From Blastopirellula sp. J2-11 (GTDB taxonomy: Bacteria; Planctomycetota; Planctomycetia; Pirellulales; Pirellulaceae): a DNA stretch of 64,000 bases. The translations under genes and the position numbers were made by a program. Below, piece by piece: positions 46,911 through 55,382 of this stretch. Positions within the stretch are counted from its first letter, which is position 1. Each line of letters starts with the position of its first letter. The notes under the pieces were generated by a model. The model did no database searches and was not told the origin of the DNA. It was given only the letters and a program-made list of their open reading frames with translations. The stretch covers positions 4,650,001 to 4,714,000 of the forward strand of contig NZ_CP097384.1 of the NCBI RefSeq assembly GCF_024584705.1, read 5' to 3'.

Positions 46911-48221
46911 ATGGCCCGTTGGCCCCGACTTTGGGAGAAAAAACGAGGAAAACGTCGCACAGGCTCGCCGATCTTCGGAAGCGTGGGAGAGGCGATGTTT
47001 TTTGCGGCGCTGCTGTTTCTGGGGTCCATCGGCCTGGTAGCAGTCGTTGCGTCGATTGCGTTCGAATCGGTCGTCGCGACCTATCTGTTTCCCGAAGCGA
47101 CCTACACGGCCGGAAAATGCGTCGTGATGGAGACCGATCTCGGCGAGAAAACGCTCGACGGCGGCGATACGCGCTATCAGCCCATGATTCTGGTCCACGT
47201 CCACTCTGGCGCCCGAGATTTTGTGGGCTGGACCTACCGCCGTAATCCCACCTGGTACACTGACCGTGACTCGGCGCAAAAAATAGTGGACGGCTTTCGC
47301 CCCGGTTGGGTCTATCCCTGTTGGTACGCGTCGTATGATCCGTCGACGGTCATCTTGCGGCGATCGACGAACTTTACCCTGTGGATCATCTTGCTGGTCT
47401 TCGCCTCGTTCGCGACGATCGGCACGATCGGCATGTTCTACACGTTGTTGCTGTTCGGCGCTTCGGCCGAACGACGATCCGCGCTGGCGAAAAGCGCCCA
47501 AAAGATCGAATTGATCGGCGATCTTTTGCCCCCGTCCGCCTATCCCAATATTCCGAGCGCCGAAAACTTGACCAACAGCCCCGGCGTTCGCTTGGCCTAT
47601 CGCCTGCCGATTGAGGTCTCGCCGGCGTGGTGGTTGTTTGCGACGCTGTTGTTCAGCCTGGTCTGGTCCGGCATGACGGCGGTGTTCGCGTTGGGAGCGA
47701 TCGCCGATCTAGAACGGGGCGAGCCCAACTGGCTGCTGATGGCGCTGACCCTGGCCGCAGTCGCGGTCGGCATCTGGTCAGGCTATCATTTTTTACGACA
47801 GATCTCGCTCCATACGCGCGTCGGCCCCACCTACATCGAGATTTCCAATCATCCGCTGCTGCCGGGACGCGACTACAAACTGCATCTGTCGCAAGCAGGC
47901 CGCATGCATGTGAAAAAGCTGCGCGTCACGCTCATCTGCGAGGAAGAGGCGACATTTCTGCATGGAACCGACGTCCGCACCGAAATCGCGAAAGTCTATG
48001 ACGCCGAAGTCGCCAACTTCCGCGGCCTGGTGATTCGTCCGGGAACGCCGTTTGAGGAACTGTTGCACTTTCAAATTCCGCTCTCGGCGATGCACTCGTT
48101 CAAGTCGAGCCATAACGCGGTGCACTGGAAATTGATTGTGGATCTCGAGGCCAAAGGCGCCGGCAGTCAACGGCGCAGCTTTCCGATCGTCGTCTATCCG
48201 GCGGTACCATCGAACGCATGA
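46911..48221 (+). CDS. Membrane protein with DUF3592-like and arrestin-like regions
   Basis: A 436-residue protein, first of a tight operon. Four transmembrane helices are visible: ~28-52, ~155-180, ~232-258 and ~267-290. The segment between the first two (TYTAGKCVVMETDLGE, YQPMILVHVHSG, FRPGWVYPCWYASYDP) resembles DUF3592, an extracytoplasmic beta domain. The C-terminal ~135 residues (LPGRDYKLHLSQAGRMHVKK, EEEATFLHGTD, FQIPLSAMHSFKSSHNAVHW) look like an arrestin-type beta sandwich. Both assignments are from pattern, not search. The stop overlaps the next ATG. Confidence 0.8.
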   Translation: MARWPRLWEKKRGKRRTGSPIFGSVGEAMFFAALLFLGSIGLVAVVASIAFESVVATYLFPEATYTAGKCVVMETDLGEKTLDGGDTRYQPMILVHVHSGARDFVGWTYRRNPTWYTDRDSAQKIVDGFRPGWVYPCWYASYDPSTVILRRSTNFTLWIILLVFASFATIGTIGMFYTLLLFGASAERRSALAKSAQKIELIGDLLPPSAYPNIPSAENLTNSPGVRLAYRLPIEVSPAWWLFATLLFSLVWSGMTAVFALGAIADLERGEPNWLLMALTLAAVAVGIWSGYHFLRQISLHTRVGPTYIEISNHPLLPGRDYKLHLSQAGRMHVKKLRVTLICEEEATFLHGTDVRTEIAKVYDAEVANFRGLVIRPGTPFEELLHFQIPLSAMHSFKSSHNAVHWKLIVDLEAKGAGSQRRSFPIVVYPAVPSNA

Positions 48222-48649
48222 CCGACGAACCGCACATCTCGATCTCGCTCGATCGGCCGACGCGCCAATACGCGGCCGACGACGAACTGCTTGCGCGGTT
48301 TGAAATCAGCAACCTCCCGGCCGTCAACATTCAAGCGATCGAAGCGTCGGTCTTATGGCATACCGAAGGAACCGGCGAAGAAGATATGTCAGCGCACGAA
48401 TTTGTGCGACTTCTTCCCGGCGACGAAATGGACGGCGACCTGACCCGTTCGCAATCGTTGAAAACTCGCCTGCCGCGCAGTCCTTTGTCGTACGCCGGCA
48501 AAATCGTCAAAATCCATTGGGTCGTTCGGGTCCGCGTCTTTGTCGGCCGAGGACGCGACCTGGTCGAAGAGTTAGAGTTTGAACTAACCCCGGCAGGCGG
48601 CGGCACGACGCTGGGCGCCGGCGAAGCGATGGGGGGCGCTCGTGGTTAG
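48218..48649 (+). CDS. Small arrestin-like protein (operon middle gene)
   Basis: A 143-residue cytoplasmic protein whose ATG overlaps the previous stop (ATGA). It appears all-beta: ISISLDRPTRQYAADDELLARF, IEASVLWHTEGTGEEDMSAHEF, then IHWVVRVRVFVGRGRDLVEEL. The spacing of strands and the WHTEG-type turn resemble one half of an arrestin/SpoOM-like sandwich, similar to the C-terminus of the preceding protein. This is a structural guess. The stop overlaps the next start, so the three genes are translationally coupled. Confidence 0.7.
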   Translation: MTDEPHISISLDRPTRQYAADDELLARFEISNLPAVNIQAIEASVLWHTEGTGEEDMSAHEFVRLLPGDEMDGDLTRSQSLKTRLPRSPLSYAGKIVKIHWVVRVRVFVGRGRDLVEELEFELTPAGGGTTLGAGEAMGGARG

Positions 48650-49253
48650 TACGAACCCATTCGCCAGTCGGCAGGTTCGCCCCGGAGCGATTCCGTTTCA
48701 ATTTTCCGCCCCCGATTCGCCCAACCTGATTATCGAGCGTCTGCGTGAGTCGCACTGGCGCGGAACGATCGTCGGCCCTCATGGTTCGGGCAAGTCGACG
48801 CTGCTAGAGACCCTTTCTCCACTCTGGCTTGAGCAAGGTCTTACCGAAGTTCGCGTGACGCTCCATGCTGGCGCTCCCAACTCCGGCGAACTCCGTCTGC
48901 CGCGGAAAGAGGAGATTTTGGTGGTCGACGGACTTGAGCAGCTCTCGTGGCTGGCTCGGCGATGGTTGTTGTGGCGATGCGCCGCCGCCAACAGCCGGTT
49001 GTTGGCGACCTGCCACGCGTCGCTCGGTTTGCCGGTCGTCTTCACCACCGAACCCTCGCCCGCACTAGCGGAACAACTTGCCGAGATCTTACAGCGGAAA
49101 ACGGACAAGTTGGTCACCGCCGCCGACGCGCGAATGATGTGCGAAAGCAACCAGGCCGATCTACGAGAGACGTTGTTTCAGTTGTATCACTTGTATGAGT
49201 CACGCCGAAAATCGCGACCAGCGGATGATCCGGAAGCGAAAATTACCCGCTGA
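48642..49253 (+). CDS. P-loop ATPase of the three-gene operon
   Basis: A 203-residue protein starting at GTG 48642, inside the end of the arrestin-like gene. Walker A is GPHGSGKST (~44-52) and Walker B is EEILVVDGLEQL (~89-100); a possible sensor segment is LLATCHASLGLP (~120-131). It is short for an AAA protein and lacks a signal for membrane insertion. It probably hydrolyses ATP to act with the membrane and arrestin-like partners encoded upstream. I do not recognise a named family. No gene follows for 250 bp. Confidence 0.82.
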   Translation: MVSTNPFASRQVRPGAIPFQFSAPDSPNLIIERLRESHWRGTIVGPHGSGKSTLLETLSPLWLEQGLTEVRVTLHAGAPNSGELRLPRKEEILVVDGLEQLSWLARRWLLWRCAAANSRLLATCHASLGLPVVFTTEPSPALAEQLAEILQRKTDKLVTAADARMMCESNQADLRETLFQLYHLYESRRKSRPADDPEAKITR

Positions 49254-49503
49254 TTTTCCGCGATCGCTAAAGTTTCTGTAGGCGCCAGAAGGTCGCCAGA
49301 CGGCGACGATTCTCTCTGCCGCGCGACCGCACTGACAACCGGCAGATTCTTCTGAATTTCGGCTGTAATTGCTGTTCTCGCTTAGGTTTCTGATCTACCT
49401 TTCCTTGGATCATCTTTTCGGATGATCGGAGCGGCAGGGAACTGCCCCAAGCAAACGCGACGGATCCGCGATCAGATTTGAGTGAGAGAGAAAAGGCATT
49501 CCC

Positions 49504-50814
49504 ATGTCGCGTTGTCCCCTACTGGCCCTGATTTTGCTAACGACATTCAGCAGCGCCGCCCAGGCCGACTGCTGGCTTACGGATTGGCTATGTGGCAAAA
49601 AGGAAACGCCGCAGCCGGTCGTCGCTGGCTACCTGCCGGCAGGACCTCCGCAGCCATACCAGGTGAACTACGTTCAGCCGGCGGCGCCGATCTCCTGTGC
49701 GCCGGTCTATCAAAACCAGACCTCGGTTCGCTACATTCCCGAGACGCAATACCAAACGACCTACAAGCCGGTTCCGGTGACCGTTTACCAACCGACCACC
49801 GTCTACCTGCCAGGCAGCAACGTGCCGACCTTGGCCTACAACGGCTGCACGACCTATCGCTGGGAAACCGAACGAGTTCCGTACACGACTTACAAACCGG
49901 TAATTCAAAACGTCCAAACGCAGGTCAACAGCTGTGCGACGGTCGGCTACATGCAAGCGGCTCCGGCTATGCAGGGGGCTCCGGCTGTCATGGGATCGTG
50001 CAATAACTGCAACGGCGCCACGGGCCCCTCACCGTACGCCGCGCAAGGGCAGCCGATGCAGTCGTATCCCGCTGGGCAAGGACAATGGGTTCCGGCCCAA
50101 GGGGGCGGAGCCAGCTCGATGGTCAATCCTCCTTCGACCTATCCGCAAGGTGCGGCTCAGCCGATGCCCAGCTCGCAATACAACGTCGCTCCTTATCAAC
50201 AAGGGGGTTCGCCCCAGCAAGGGCAACCCTACCCAGGATCTTCGCCAGCCGACCAACCGCCGGCGCTCAATCCGAACGAAGTGACCCCGCCTAACTACAA
50301 CAACCGCAGCACGCTGCGTGTCACGCCGGAAGCGAATTCGGTCCTTCGCCCGACGCCGGGCGCGACGATCATCAAGCCTTCGCCGCAACCGACCACGACG
50401 CCGTCGATCGGATCTGGAGCAGCTCCAATGACGACGCCGGGTACGACCTCGCCCAGCACGCCGCCTCCCAGCAACACGCAATCCTTGGCAGCGCCGTTTA
50501 CGCCGTACGCTCCGTCATCGTCGCAGACGACTCAAACTCCTTCTACGGTTCCGAGCGGCATCGCGCGACCGCAACTCAATCCATTGATCAAACCGATTCC
50601 GGATCCTGACTACTACCCAACCCGCACAACGCCGCAAGATCAGGCCCCGGCGCTGCTGAACCCGCACGACAAATCGGCCTTATTGCCGACGGCCAAAATC
50701 GTGCCGATCGCCTGGGACGAAGTCGCCACGCCGACGACGCGCGAAGTGAGCTACGAGACGCCGACCGTTTCGATCCCCGCCAAAAAGAACAGCTGGCATC
50801 AAATCGGCCGCTAG
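49504..50814 (+). CDS. Pro/Gln/Thr-rich secreted protein
   Basis: A 436-residue protein with a signal peptide (CPLLALILLTTFSSAAQA), preceded by a purine-rich GAGAGAGAAAAGG. After ADCWLTDWLCG the sequence is Tyr/Pro/Gln/Thr-rich: repeated QTTYKPV and TTYKPV motifs (~80-145) with a few Cys, then low-complexity SNT/PQ tracts (~180-400). It is probably disordered and extracellular or cell-wall associated; similar low-complexity secreted proteins are common in planctomycetes. A C-terminal TREVSYETPTVSIPAKKNSW motif could be an anchoring or sorting element. Function is unknown. A terminator follows at 50841. Confidence 0.8.
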   Translation: MSRCPLLALILLTTFSSAAQADCWLTDWLCGKKETPQPVVAGYLPAGPPQPYQVNYVQPAAPISCAPVYQNQTSVRYIPETQYQTTYKPVPVTVYQPTTVYLPGSNVPTLAYNGCTTYRWETERVPYTTYKPVIQNVQTQVNSCATVGYMQAAPAMQGAPAVMGSCNNCNGATGPSPYAAQGQPMQSYPAGQGQWVPAQGGGASSMVNPPSTYPQGAAQPMPSSQYNVAPYQQGGSPQQGQPYPGSSPADQPPALNPNEVTPPNYNNRSTLRVTPEANSVLRPTPGATIIKPSPQPTTTPSIGSGAAPMTTPGTTSPSTPPPSNTQSLAAPFTPYAPSSSQTTQTPSTVPSGIARPQLNPLIKPIPDPDYYPTRTTPQDQAPALLNPHDKSALLPTAKIVPIAWDEVATPTTREVSYETPTVSIPAKKNSWHQIGR

Positions 50815-50840
50815 TGATCGCGGTAAGCAAAGCCATCCCA

Positions 50841-50867
50841 AGCCTGACGCGAGTCAGGCTTTTTTTG
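50841..50867 (+). terminator. Rho-independent terminator after the Pro/Gln-rich gene
   Basis: AGCCTGAC (50841-50848) pairs with 50853-50860 around GCGA and is followed by seven T, 26 bp after the stop. Confidence 0.92.
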
Positions 50868-50996
50868 TGCGCACATGACTTCGAACACCCCCCAAAAATT
50901 GTCTCTTGACGAAGCGCACGGAATTGGGGTCGACTGCAAAATCGTAGTGTGGACCGGCGGCGGTTGCCGACCTGCAAGCCCTTATGCGGGGCCCTT

Positions 50997-51013
50997 GGTC
51001 CGCACAGCGGACC
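50997..51013. repeat. Short perfect hairpin at the edge of the repeat-rich gap
   Basis: GGTCCGC (50997-51003) pairs with GCGGACC (51007-51013) around ACA, followed by CTAC. It has the form of a small dispersed intergenic palindrome. No T-tract follows, so it is not a terminator. Confidence 0.5.
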
Positions 51014-51032
51014 CTACATCTACTAAAAATCC

Positions 51033-51202
51033 ATAGGGTGGGTGAAGCAAAAACCGCGAACGATTCGACTATCACGAATCGACAGGATCGGTTTGCGCAA
51101 CCCACCGAAATTGTCGATCAATTGGAGCGCATCGGTGGGTTGCGCAAGCGGCGATGTCGTTCGAAATTGGTGGGCGAAAATCGCTTGCTCCACCCACCCT
51201 AC
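51033..51202. repeat. 170-bp nested palindromic intergenic repeat
   Basis: Outer arms (51033-51049 and 51186-51202; ATAGGGTGGGTGAAGCA and complement, 15 of 17 matching) enclose a 14-bp perfect inner pair (GCGCAACCCACCGA at 51095-51108, complement at 51132-51145). The nesting would form a long cruciform or RNA hairpin. It has the form of a non-autonomous mobile repeat in an intergenic gap. Confidence 0.75.
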
Positions 51203-51330
51203 CTCGGATATCTACTCGCAAAATGCGCGGCGAAGCGGTAGAGCAAGAGACGCGTTCGCAAGAGTAAAAGTTGCCCGTGAAAATTGGATCACGATCACTT
51301 GCCGAGACCATTCACGATCAGGATTGTTTC

Positions 51331-51600
51331 AGTCCAGTCCAAGGTTCCAGTCCGGTCCAAGGTTCCAGTCCAGTCCAAGGTTCCAGTCCAGTCCAAGGTT
51401 CCAGTCCAGTCCAAGGTTCCAGTCCAGTCCAAGGTTCCAGTCCAGTCCAAGGTTCCAGTCCAGTCCAAGGTTCCAGTCCAGTCCAAGGTTCCAGTCCAGT
51501 CCAAGGTTCCAGTCCAGTCCAAGGTTCCAGTCCAGTCCAAGGTTTCAGTCCGGTCCAAGGTTTCAGTCCGGTCCAAGGTTTCAGTCCAGTCCAAGGTTCC
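51331..51600. repeat. 18-bp tandem repeat array, 15 units
   Basis: Fifteen contiguous copies of AGTCCRGTCCAAGGTTYC fill 270 bp, with a partial unit at the right edge. Units 2, 13 and 14 have G at the R position; units 12-14 have T at the Y position; the rest are identical. The unit itself contains a 5-bp echo (AGTCC/GGTCC). Because 18 is a multiple of three, several frames stay open on both strands. There are no spacers, so it is not CRISPR. Confidence 0.95.
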
Positions 51601-51676
51601 GGTCCGGGGTGTTGATCATCGCCCATTCCGTCAGCTAGGCTGATTTGCTTCGCTGTCATGCTGCAGGAACAAAGAG

Positions 51677-53407
51677 ATGACCAACGAACAAATCGCCAGC
51701 CGTTTTGAGACGCTCGCCGACCTTTTGGAATTCGACGGGGCCAACTCGTTTCGTGTGCGCGCCTATCGTAATGCGGCTCGTACGATCCAAGATCTGGGCG
51801 ATCCCTTAGCGACGATGATCGAGCAAGGCCACGATCTCACCGAATTGGACGGCATCGGCGACGACTTGGCGAAGAAGATCGTCGTGATGGTCGAAACCGG
51901 CAAGCTGCCCCAGTTGGACGATTTGCTGAAAAAAGTGCCGGCCACAGTCCTGGCGATCTTGCGCATCCCCGGATTAGGCCCTAAAAAGGCGGCGGTCTTA
52001 CACAAAGAACTGGGGATCAACGATCTCGAACAACTGCAGGTCGCCTGTCAGGAGCATCGCGTCAAAGAGCTCAAAGGTTTTGGCGCCAAAACCGAAGAGA
52101 CGATCCTGAAAGGGATCAAAATCGCCGCAGCGGCCGACGAGCGAACCTATTGGTCCAAGGCCGATCATGTCGTGCACGATCTGCTGGAACATCTGAAGGC
52201 GTGCGCAAGCATCGAGCGCATCGAACCGGCCGGCAGCTATCGCCGCGGCAAAGAAACGATCGGCGATATCGATATTCTGACCGTCTCGACCGACGCCCAG
52301 GAAGTGATGGATCGTTTCGCCCAGTTTCCGCTGGTCGAGGAGACGATTGCGCGCGGCGAAACGAAGATGTCGGTCCGCTTGGAAACCGGCCTACAGGTCG
52401 ATCTGCGCGTCGTACCTGCCGAATCATTTGGCGCGGCGCTGCAATACTTTACCGGTTCCAAAGAGCACAACGTCCATGTGCGCAGCATCGCCAAGCAAAA
52501 GGGGATGAAGGTCAGCGAATGGGGCGTGTTTCGGGTGGCGGATGATGGCGCAGAAACCTATCTGGTCGGCGCCGAAGAAGCCGACGTTTACGCCGCGCTC
52601 GACCTTCCCTGCTTTCCGCCGGAGATCCGCGAAAATCGAGAAGAGTTCCGCTGGGCCGCGTCAGACAAGCTGCCGGATCTCATCGTCGAAAGTGATTTGC
52701 AGGGAGACCTGCATATGCACACGCAAGCCAGCGACGGCGCCAACACGCTGGCGGAAATGGTCGCGGCGGCGCGCGAAAAGGGACTGAAGTTTATTGCGAT
52801 TACCGATCACTCGCAGCGCGTTTCGATGGCCAACGGGCTCAATAGCGAACGTTTGCTGGAACAATGGGAAATGATCGACGAATTTCGGAAATCGATCGAC
52901 GATGACTTTCTCGTCCTCAAAGGAATCGAGTGCGATATCCTCGAGCAAGGCGGCATGGATCTGCCCGACGAAGTGTTAGCCCAGGCCGACTGGGTGATCG
53001 GCAGCGTTCACTACGGTCAAAATCAATCGAAACGACAGATCACCGACCGGATTATCGGAGCGTTGGAGAACCCGCACGTCTGCATGATCGCTCATCCGAC
53101 CGGGCGCCTAATCAACAATCGTCCGCCGTACGAGGTCGATTTGGAAGAAGTCTATCAGGCGGCGATCGCAAACAAGAAATTTTTAGAATTGAACGCCGCG
53201 CCCAAGCGTCTCGATTTGAATGACGTCTACTGCGCCGCCGCCAAGCAGCGCGGCATTCCGATCGTGATCAATACCGACGCCCATCGGACCGAAGGTCTGG
53301 CCCAAGCCCGCTATGGCATCTTACAAGCGCGGCGCGCCGGATTGACCAAAGCGGATGTCGCCAACACGCGTAGTTGGGCCGAGATGCAGAAGATGCTCGG
53401 CCGTTAG
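51677..53407 (+). CDS. polX: DNA polymerase X family protein with PHP phosphoesterase domain
   Basis: A 576-residue protein. Helix-hairpin-helix elements lie at ~56-66 (LDGIGDDLAKK) and ~97-107 (IPGLGPKKAAVL). The polymerase X palm has metal ligands Asp197 and Asp199 in GDIDIL and Asp242 in VDLRVV, with GSYRRGKETIGD before them. From ~343 a PHP domain begins (GDLHMHTQASDG with His346 and His348, then FIAITDHSQ and the late VINTDAHRTEGL), which in bacterial PolX gives 3'-exonuclease or end-processing activity. It works in base-excision and gap-filling repair. The gene starts 76 bp after the tandem array. Confidence 0.95.
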   Translation: MTNEQIASRFETLADLLEFDGANSFRVRAYRNAARTIQDLGDPLATMIEQGHDLTELDGIGDDLAKKIVVMVETGKLPQLDDLLKKVPATVLAILRIPGLGPKKAAVLHKELGINDLEQLQVACQEHRVKELKGFGAKTEETILKGIKIAAAADERTYWSKADHVVHDLLEHLKACASIERIEPAGSYRRGKETIGDIDILTVSTDAQEVMDRFAQFPLVEETIARGETKMSVRLETGLQVDLRVVPAESFGAALQYFTGSKEHNVHVRSIAKQKGMKVSEWGVFRVADDGAETYLVGAEEADVYAALDLPCFPPEIRENREEFRWAASDKLPDLIVESDLQGDLHMHTQASDGANTLAEMVAAAREKGLKFIAITDHSQRVSMANGLNSERLLEQWEMIDEFRKSIDDDFLVLKGIECDILEQGGMDLPDEVLAQADWVIGSVHYGQNQSKRQITDRIIGALENPHVCMIAHPTGRLINNRPPYEVDLEEVYQAAIANKKFLELNAAPKRLDLNDVYCAAAKQRGIPIVINTDAHRTEGLAQARYGILQARRAGLTKADVANTRSWAEMQKMLGR

Positions 53408-53424
53408 GGTTGCATCTACATCGA

Positions 53425-54333
53425 CTAGGCGAGCGCTTTTCGTAGAATCTCGACAAACTTCGGGCACTCTTCGCGCGGATCGGCGTTTTCTTCGTATTCC
53501 AAAACGACAAAGCCGCGATAGTTGGCGTCACGCAAAATCTTGGCGATCTGGGCAAAGTCAGTCGGAACCTTTTTGCCGTCTGGTCCCGAGACGACCACCT
53601 TCACTTGCACGTTCAATGCGTAAGGAGCGACTTTGGCGAGATCGCCATAGATGTCTTCCCCATGAAAATTGCCGGTGTCCAAATTAACGCCAAACCAGGG
53701 ACTGTCGACCGCTTTCACCAGTTTCAACAGCCCGACGGCAGTCGCCGTCGGACCACCATGATTTTCGAGCGCGAGAAAGACCCCCTGCTTGCCGGCGTAG
53801 TCGCAAACTTCCTGCATCCCTTCCACCATCAACCGATGCGACTCGTCAGGCGAAACGCCTTTCTTCGCATGGCCGGCGAAGATGCGAATCACCGGGGCCG
53901 AGAGAATTGCGGCGTTGTCGATCCACCTTTTGACGTCCGCAATTTGCTTGTCCCGCTGCGCGCCGGCCGGATGTCCAAAGTCGTTTCCGACCGCCGTGCC
54001 GCTGATGCTTAGGCCAAGCAGAAACGCCTGGCGTTTCAGTTCACGAAGTTGTTCTGGCGAAACGTTTGGCGGAAAGTAGTACGAGGTCAACTCGGTTCCA
54101 TCGAGTTGCATCTTGGCGCAGTCGTCAATAAAGTCGGCCATCGTCAGCTGGGGCTTGTCTCCTTGCAGCAGTTTTCGATAGCTATAGGCGGCGAGACTCA
54201 ATTTAAACATCGGCGCAGTCCGCTGGGCGATCGGCTCGGCGGCCGCGGCCTGTTGCGGCGCACTCCATGCGGCGGCGGCCATTGCCCCCGAAGCGGCGAT
54301 CCATTGGCGACGATTGAGGGCGAAGTCGTTCAC
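53425..54333 (-). CDS. Exported sugar phosphate isomerase/epimerase-like TIM-barrel protein
   Basis: A 302-residue protein from GTG 54333. The N-terminus (NRRQWIAASGAMAAAAWSA) is Tat-like. The remainder matches the xylose isomerase-like/AP endonuclease 2 TIM barrel: FKLSLAAYSYRKLL, DGTELTSYYFPP, RIFAGHAKKGV, LALENHGG with the metal-ligand Glu, WFGVNLDTGNF and FVVLEYEENADP. Such planctomycete proteins are probably periplasmic sugar isomerases or related enzymes; the substrate is unknown. It lies 50 bp from the HTTM protein gene upstream on the same strand and only 17 bp from the convergent polX gene. Confidence 0.9.
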   Translation of the reverse strand: MNDFALNRRQWIAASGAMAAAAWSAPQQAAAAEPIAQRTAPMFKLSLAAYSYRKLLQGDKPQLTMADFIDDCAKMQLDGTELTSYYFPPNVSPEQLRELKRQAFLLGLSISGTAVGNDFGHPAGAQRDKQIADVKRWIDNAAILSAPVIRIFAGHAKKGVSPDESHRLMVEGMQEVCDYAGKQGVFLALENHGGPTATAVGLLKLVKAVDSPWFGVNLDTGNFHGEDIYGDLAKVAPYALNVQVKVVVSGPDGKKVPTDFAQIAKILRDANYRGFVVLEYEENADPREECPKFVEILRKALA

Positions 54334-54383
54334 AGTGCGGTTCTCCTACCGGCAAATGGATGGGGCGAGACGTCGAAGGGACG

Positions 54384-55382
54384 TTAGGCGTGGGCGGGAA
54401 TTTTTTCGCTGCTCGCCGTAGCGTTTTCGTCTTCAGCGGTCGCGTCCCCAGGGGGACGGACAGCCAGCGGAGTGAAAAACGCCAGGTTCATGACCAGCAT
54501 CAACAGCGCGAGCAGCCAATTGCCGCTTGCTAAAGCGTACAAAATCCAAATCGGGATGGATATGGCGATCATCAGCGGACGGAGCGGACGGACCCAAATC
54601 GCGACGGGATAAGCCAGCTCAAACAGCACGATCGCATGCGTCCAGGCATAAACGACCAGCGGACTGCTGCGGAGAAATTTGAAATCAACCAGCGGCGAAT
54701 CGGGGCGCGCCAGAACGTTCCACATTGCAGCGCCGTTCCACCAAATGTAGCTCGCTCCCAATTTGCTGAGGGCCATCATCACAAAAAACATCGAGAGATG
54801 AACCTGAATCAGGCGAATCGCGATATTTGCCGCGTACGTCTTGCCGATCGTCGGTTTGCCCAATCGCCGGCGCCAGACGCTATCGATCGAGTAATGAGCG
54901 CCGCATGGCCCCAAGCACAAGTAAAGCAGGAGCGGACAGAGAATCGGTTCGATCAATCCGGTCAATACGATCGGGGATCGCTGGGCGTACGACAACACGA
55001 GGAGGAACGATGCAACCGCCGTGAACCGGGAAAAGAGCCCACAGGCAAACGCCAACAGCGTTGCGATCGTAACCGCGTGCAAGATCCACAGATCGGTCGG
55101 ATCTTGAAAATAGTAAAGGAGCGACCAATAGGAAGCGCCGCTTTCGGGATCGGTGATCCCGCTAATTTCGTAAACGCGAGAGACCGGCAACACGCCGTCG
55201 GCGGCAAACCAGAACGTCAAATCAGTCGTATAGCCGAGCACATACAACAGCGCGACGCAGGCAATGCCGATTCGCAACATGCTTAACGATTTGGCCTCCG
55301 CAGCGCGGAACCAAAACTGGGTCCATGACTGGGTGACGCAGCGAGAGAGGTCGGCGAAGTATTCTTGGATGGCGACGATCAC
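54384..55382 (-). CDS. HTTM-type (vitamin K-dependent carboxylase-like) membrane protein
   Basis: A 332-residue integral membrane protein starting at GTG 55382, overlapping the upstream stop by four bases. About eight hydrophobic helices are visible. MLRIGIACVALLYVLG, FWFAADGVLP, the ARPDSPLVDF segment with MWNVLARP and the AFFTPLAVRPP ending resemble the HTTM family, related to gamma-glutamyl carboxylase. Bacterial members have no settled role; many sit with a small partner, as here. The C-terminal tail is hydrophilic. Confidence 0.82.
   Translation of the reverse strand: MIVAIQEYFADLSRCVTQSWTQFWFRAAEAKSLSMLRIGIACVALLYVLGYTTDLTFWFAADGVLPVSRVYEISGITDPESGASYWSLLYYFQDPTDLWILHAVTIATLLAFACGLFSRFTAVASFLLVLSYAQRSPIVLTGLIEPILCPLLLYLCLGPCGAHYSIDSVWRRRLGKPTIGKTYAANIAIRLIQVHLSMFFVMMALSKLGASYIWWNGAAMWNVLARPDSPLVDFKFLRSSPLVVYAWTHAIVLFELAYPVAIWVRPLRPLMIAISIPIWILYALASGNWLLALLMLVMNLAFFTPLAVRPPGDATAEDENATASSEKIPAHA

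Noticed and set aside
51331-51600. CRISPR array
   Set aside because: Units are contiguous with no spacers, and no cas genes are present.
51271-51659. Repeat proteins on both strands of the tandem array
   Set aside because: Frames stay open only because 18 is a multiple of three; there is no convincing start or ribosome binding site.
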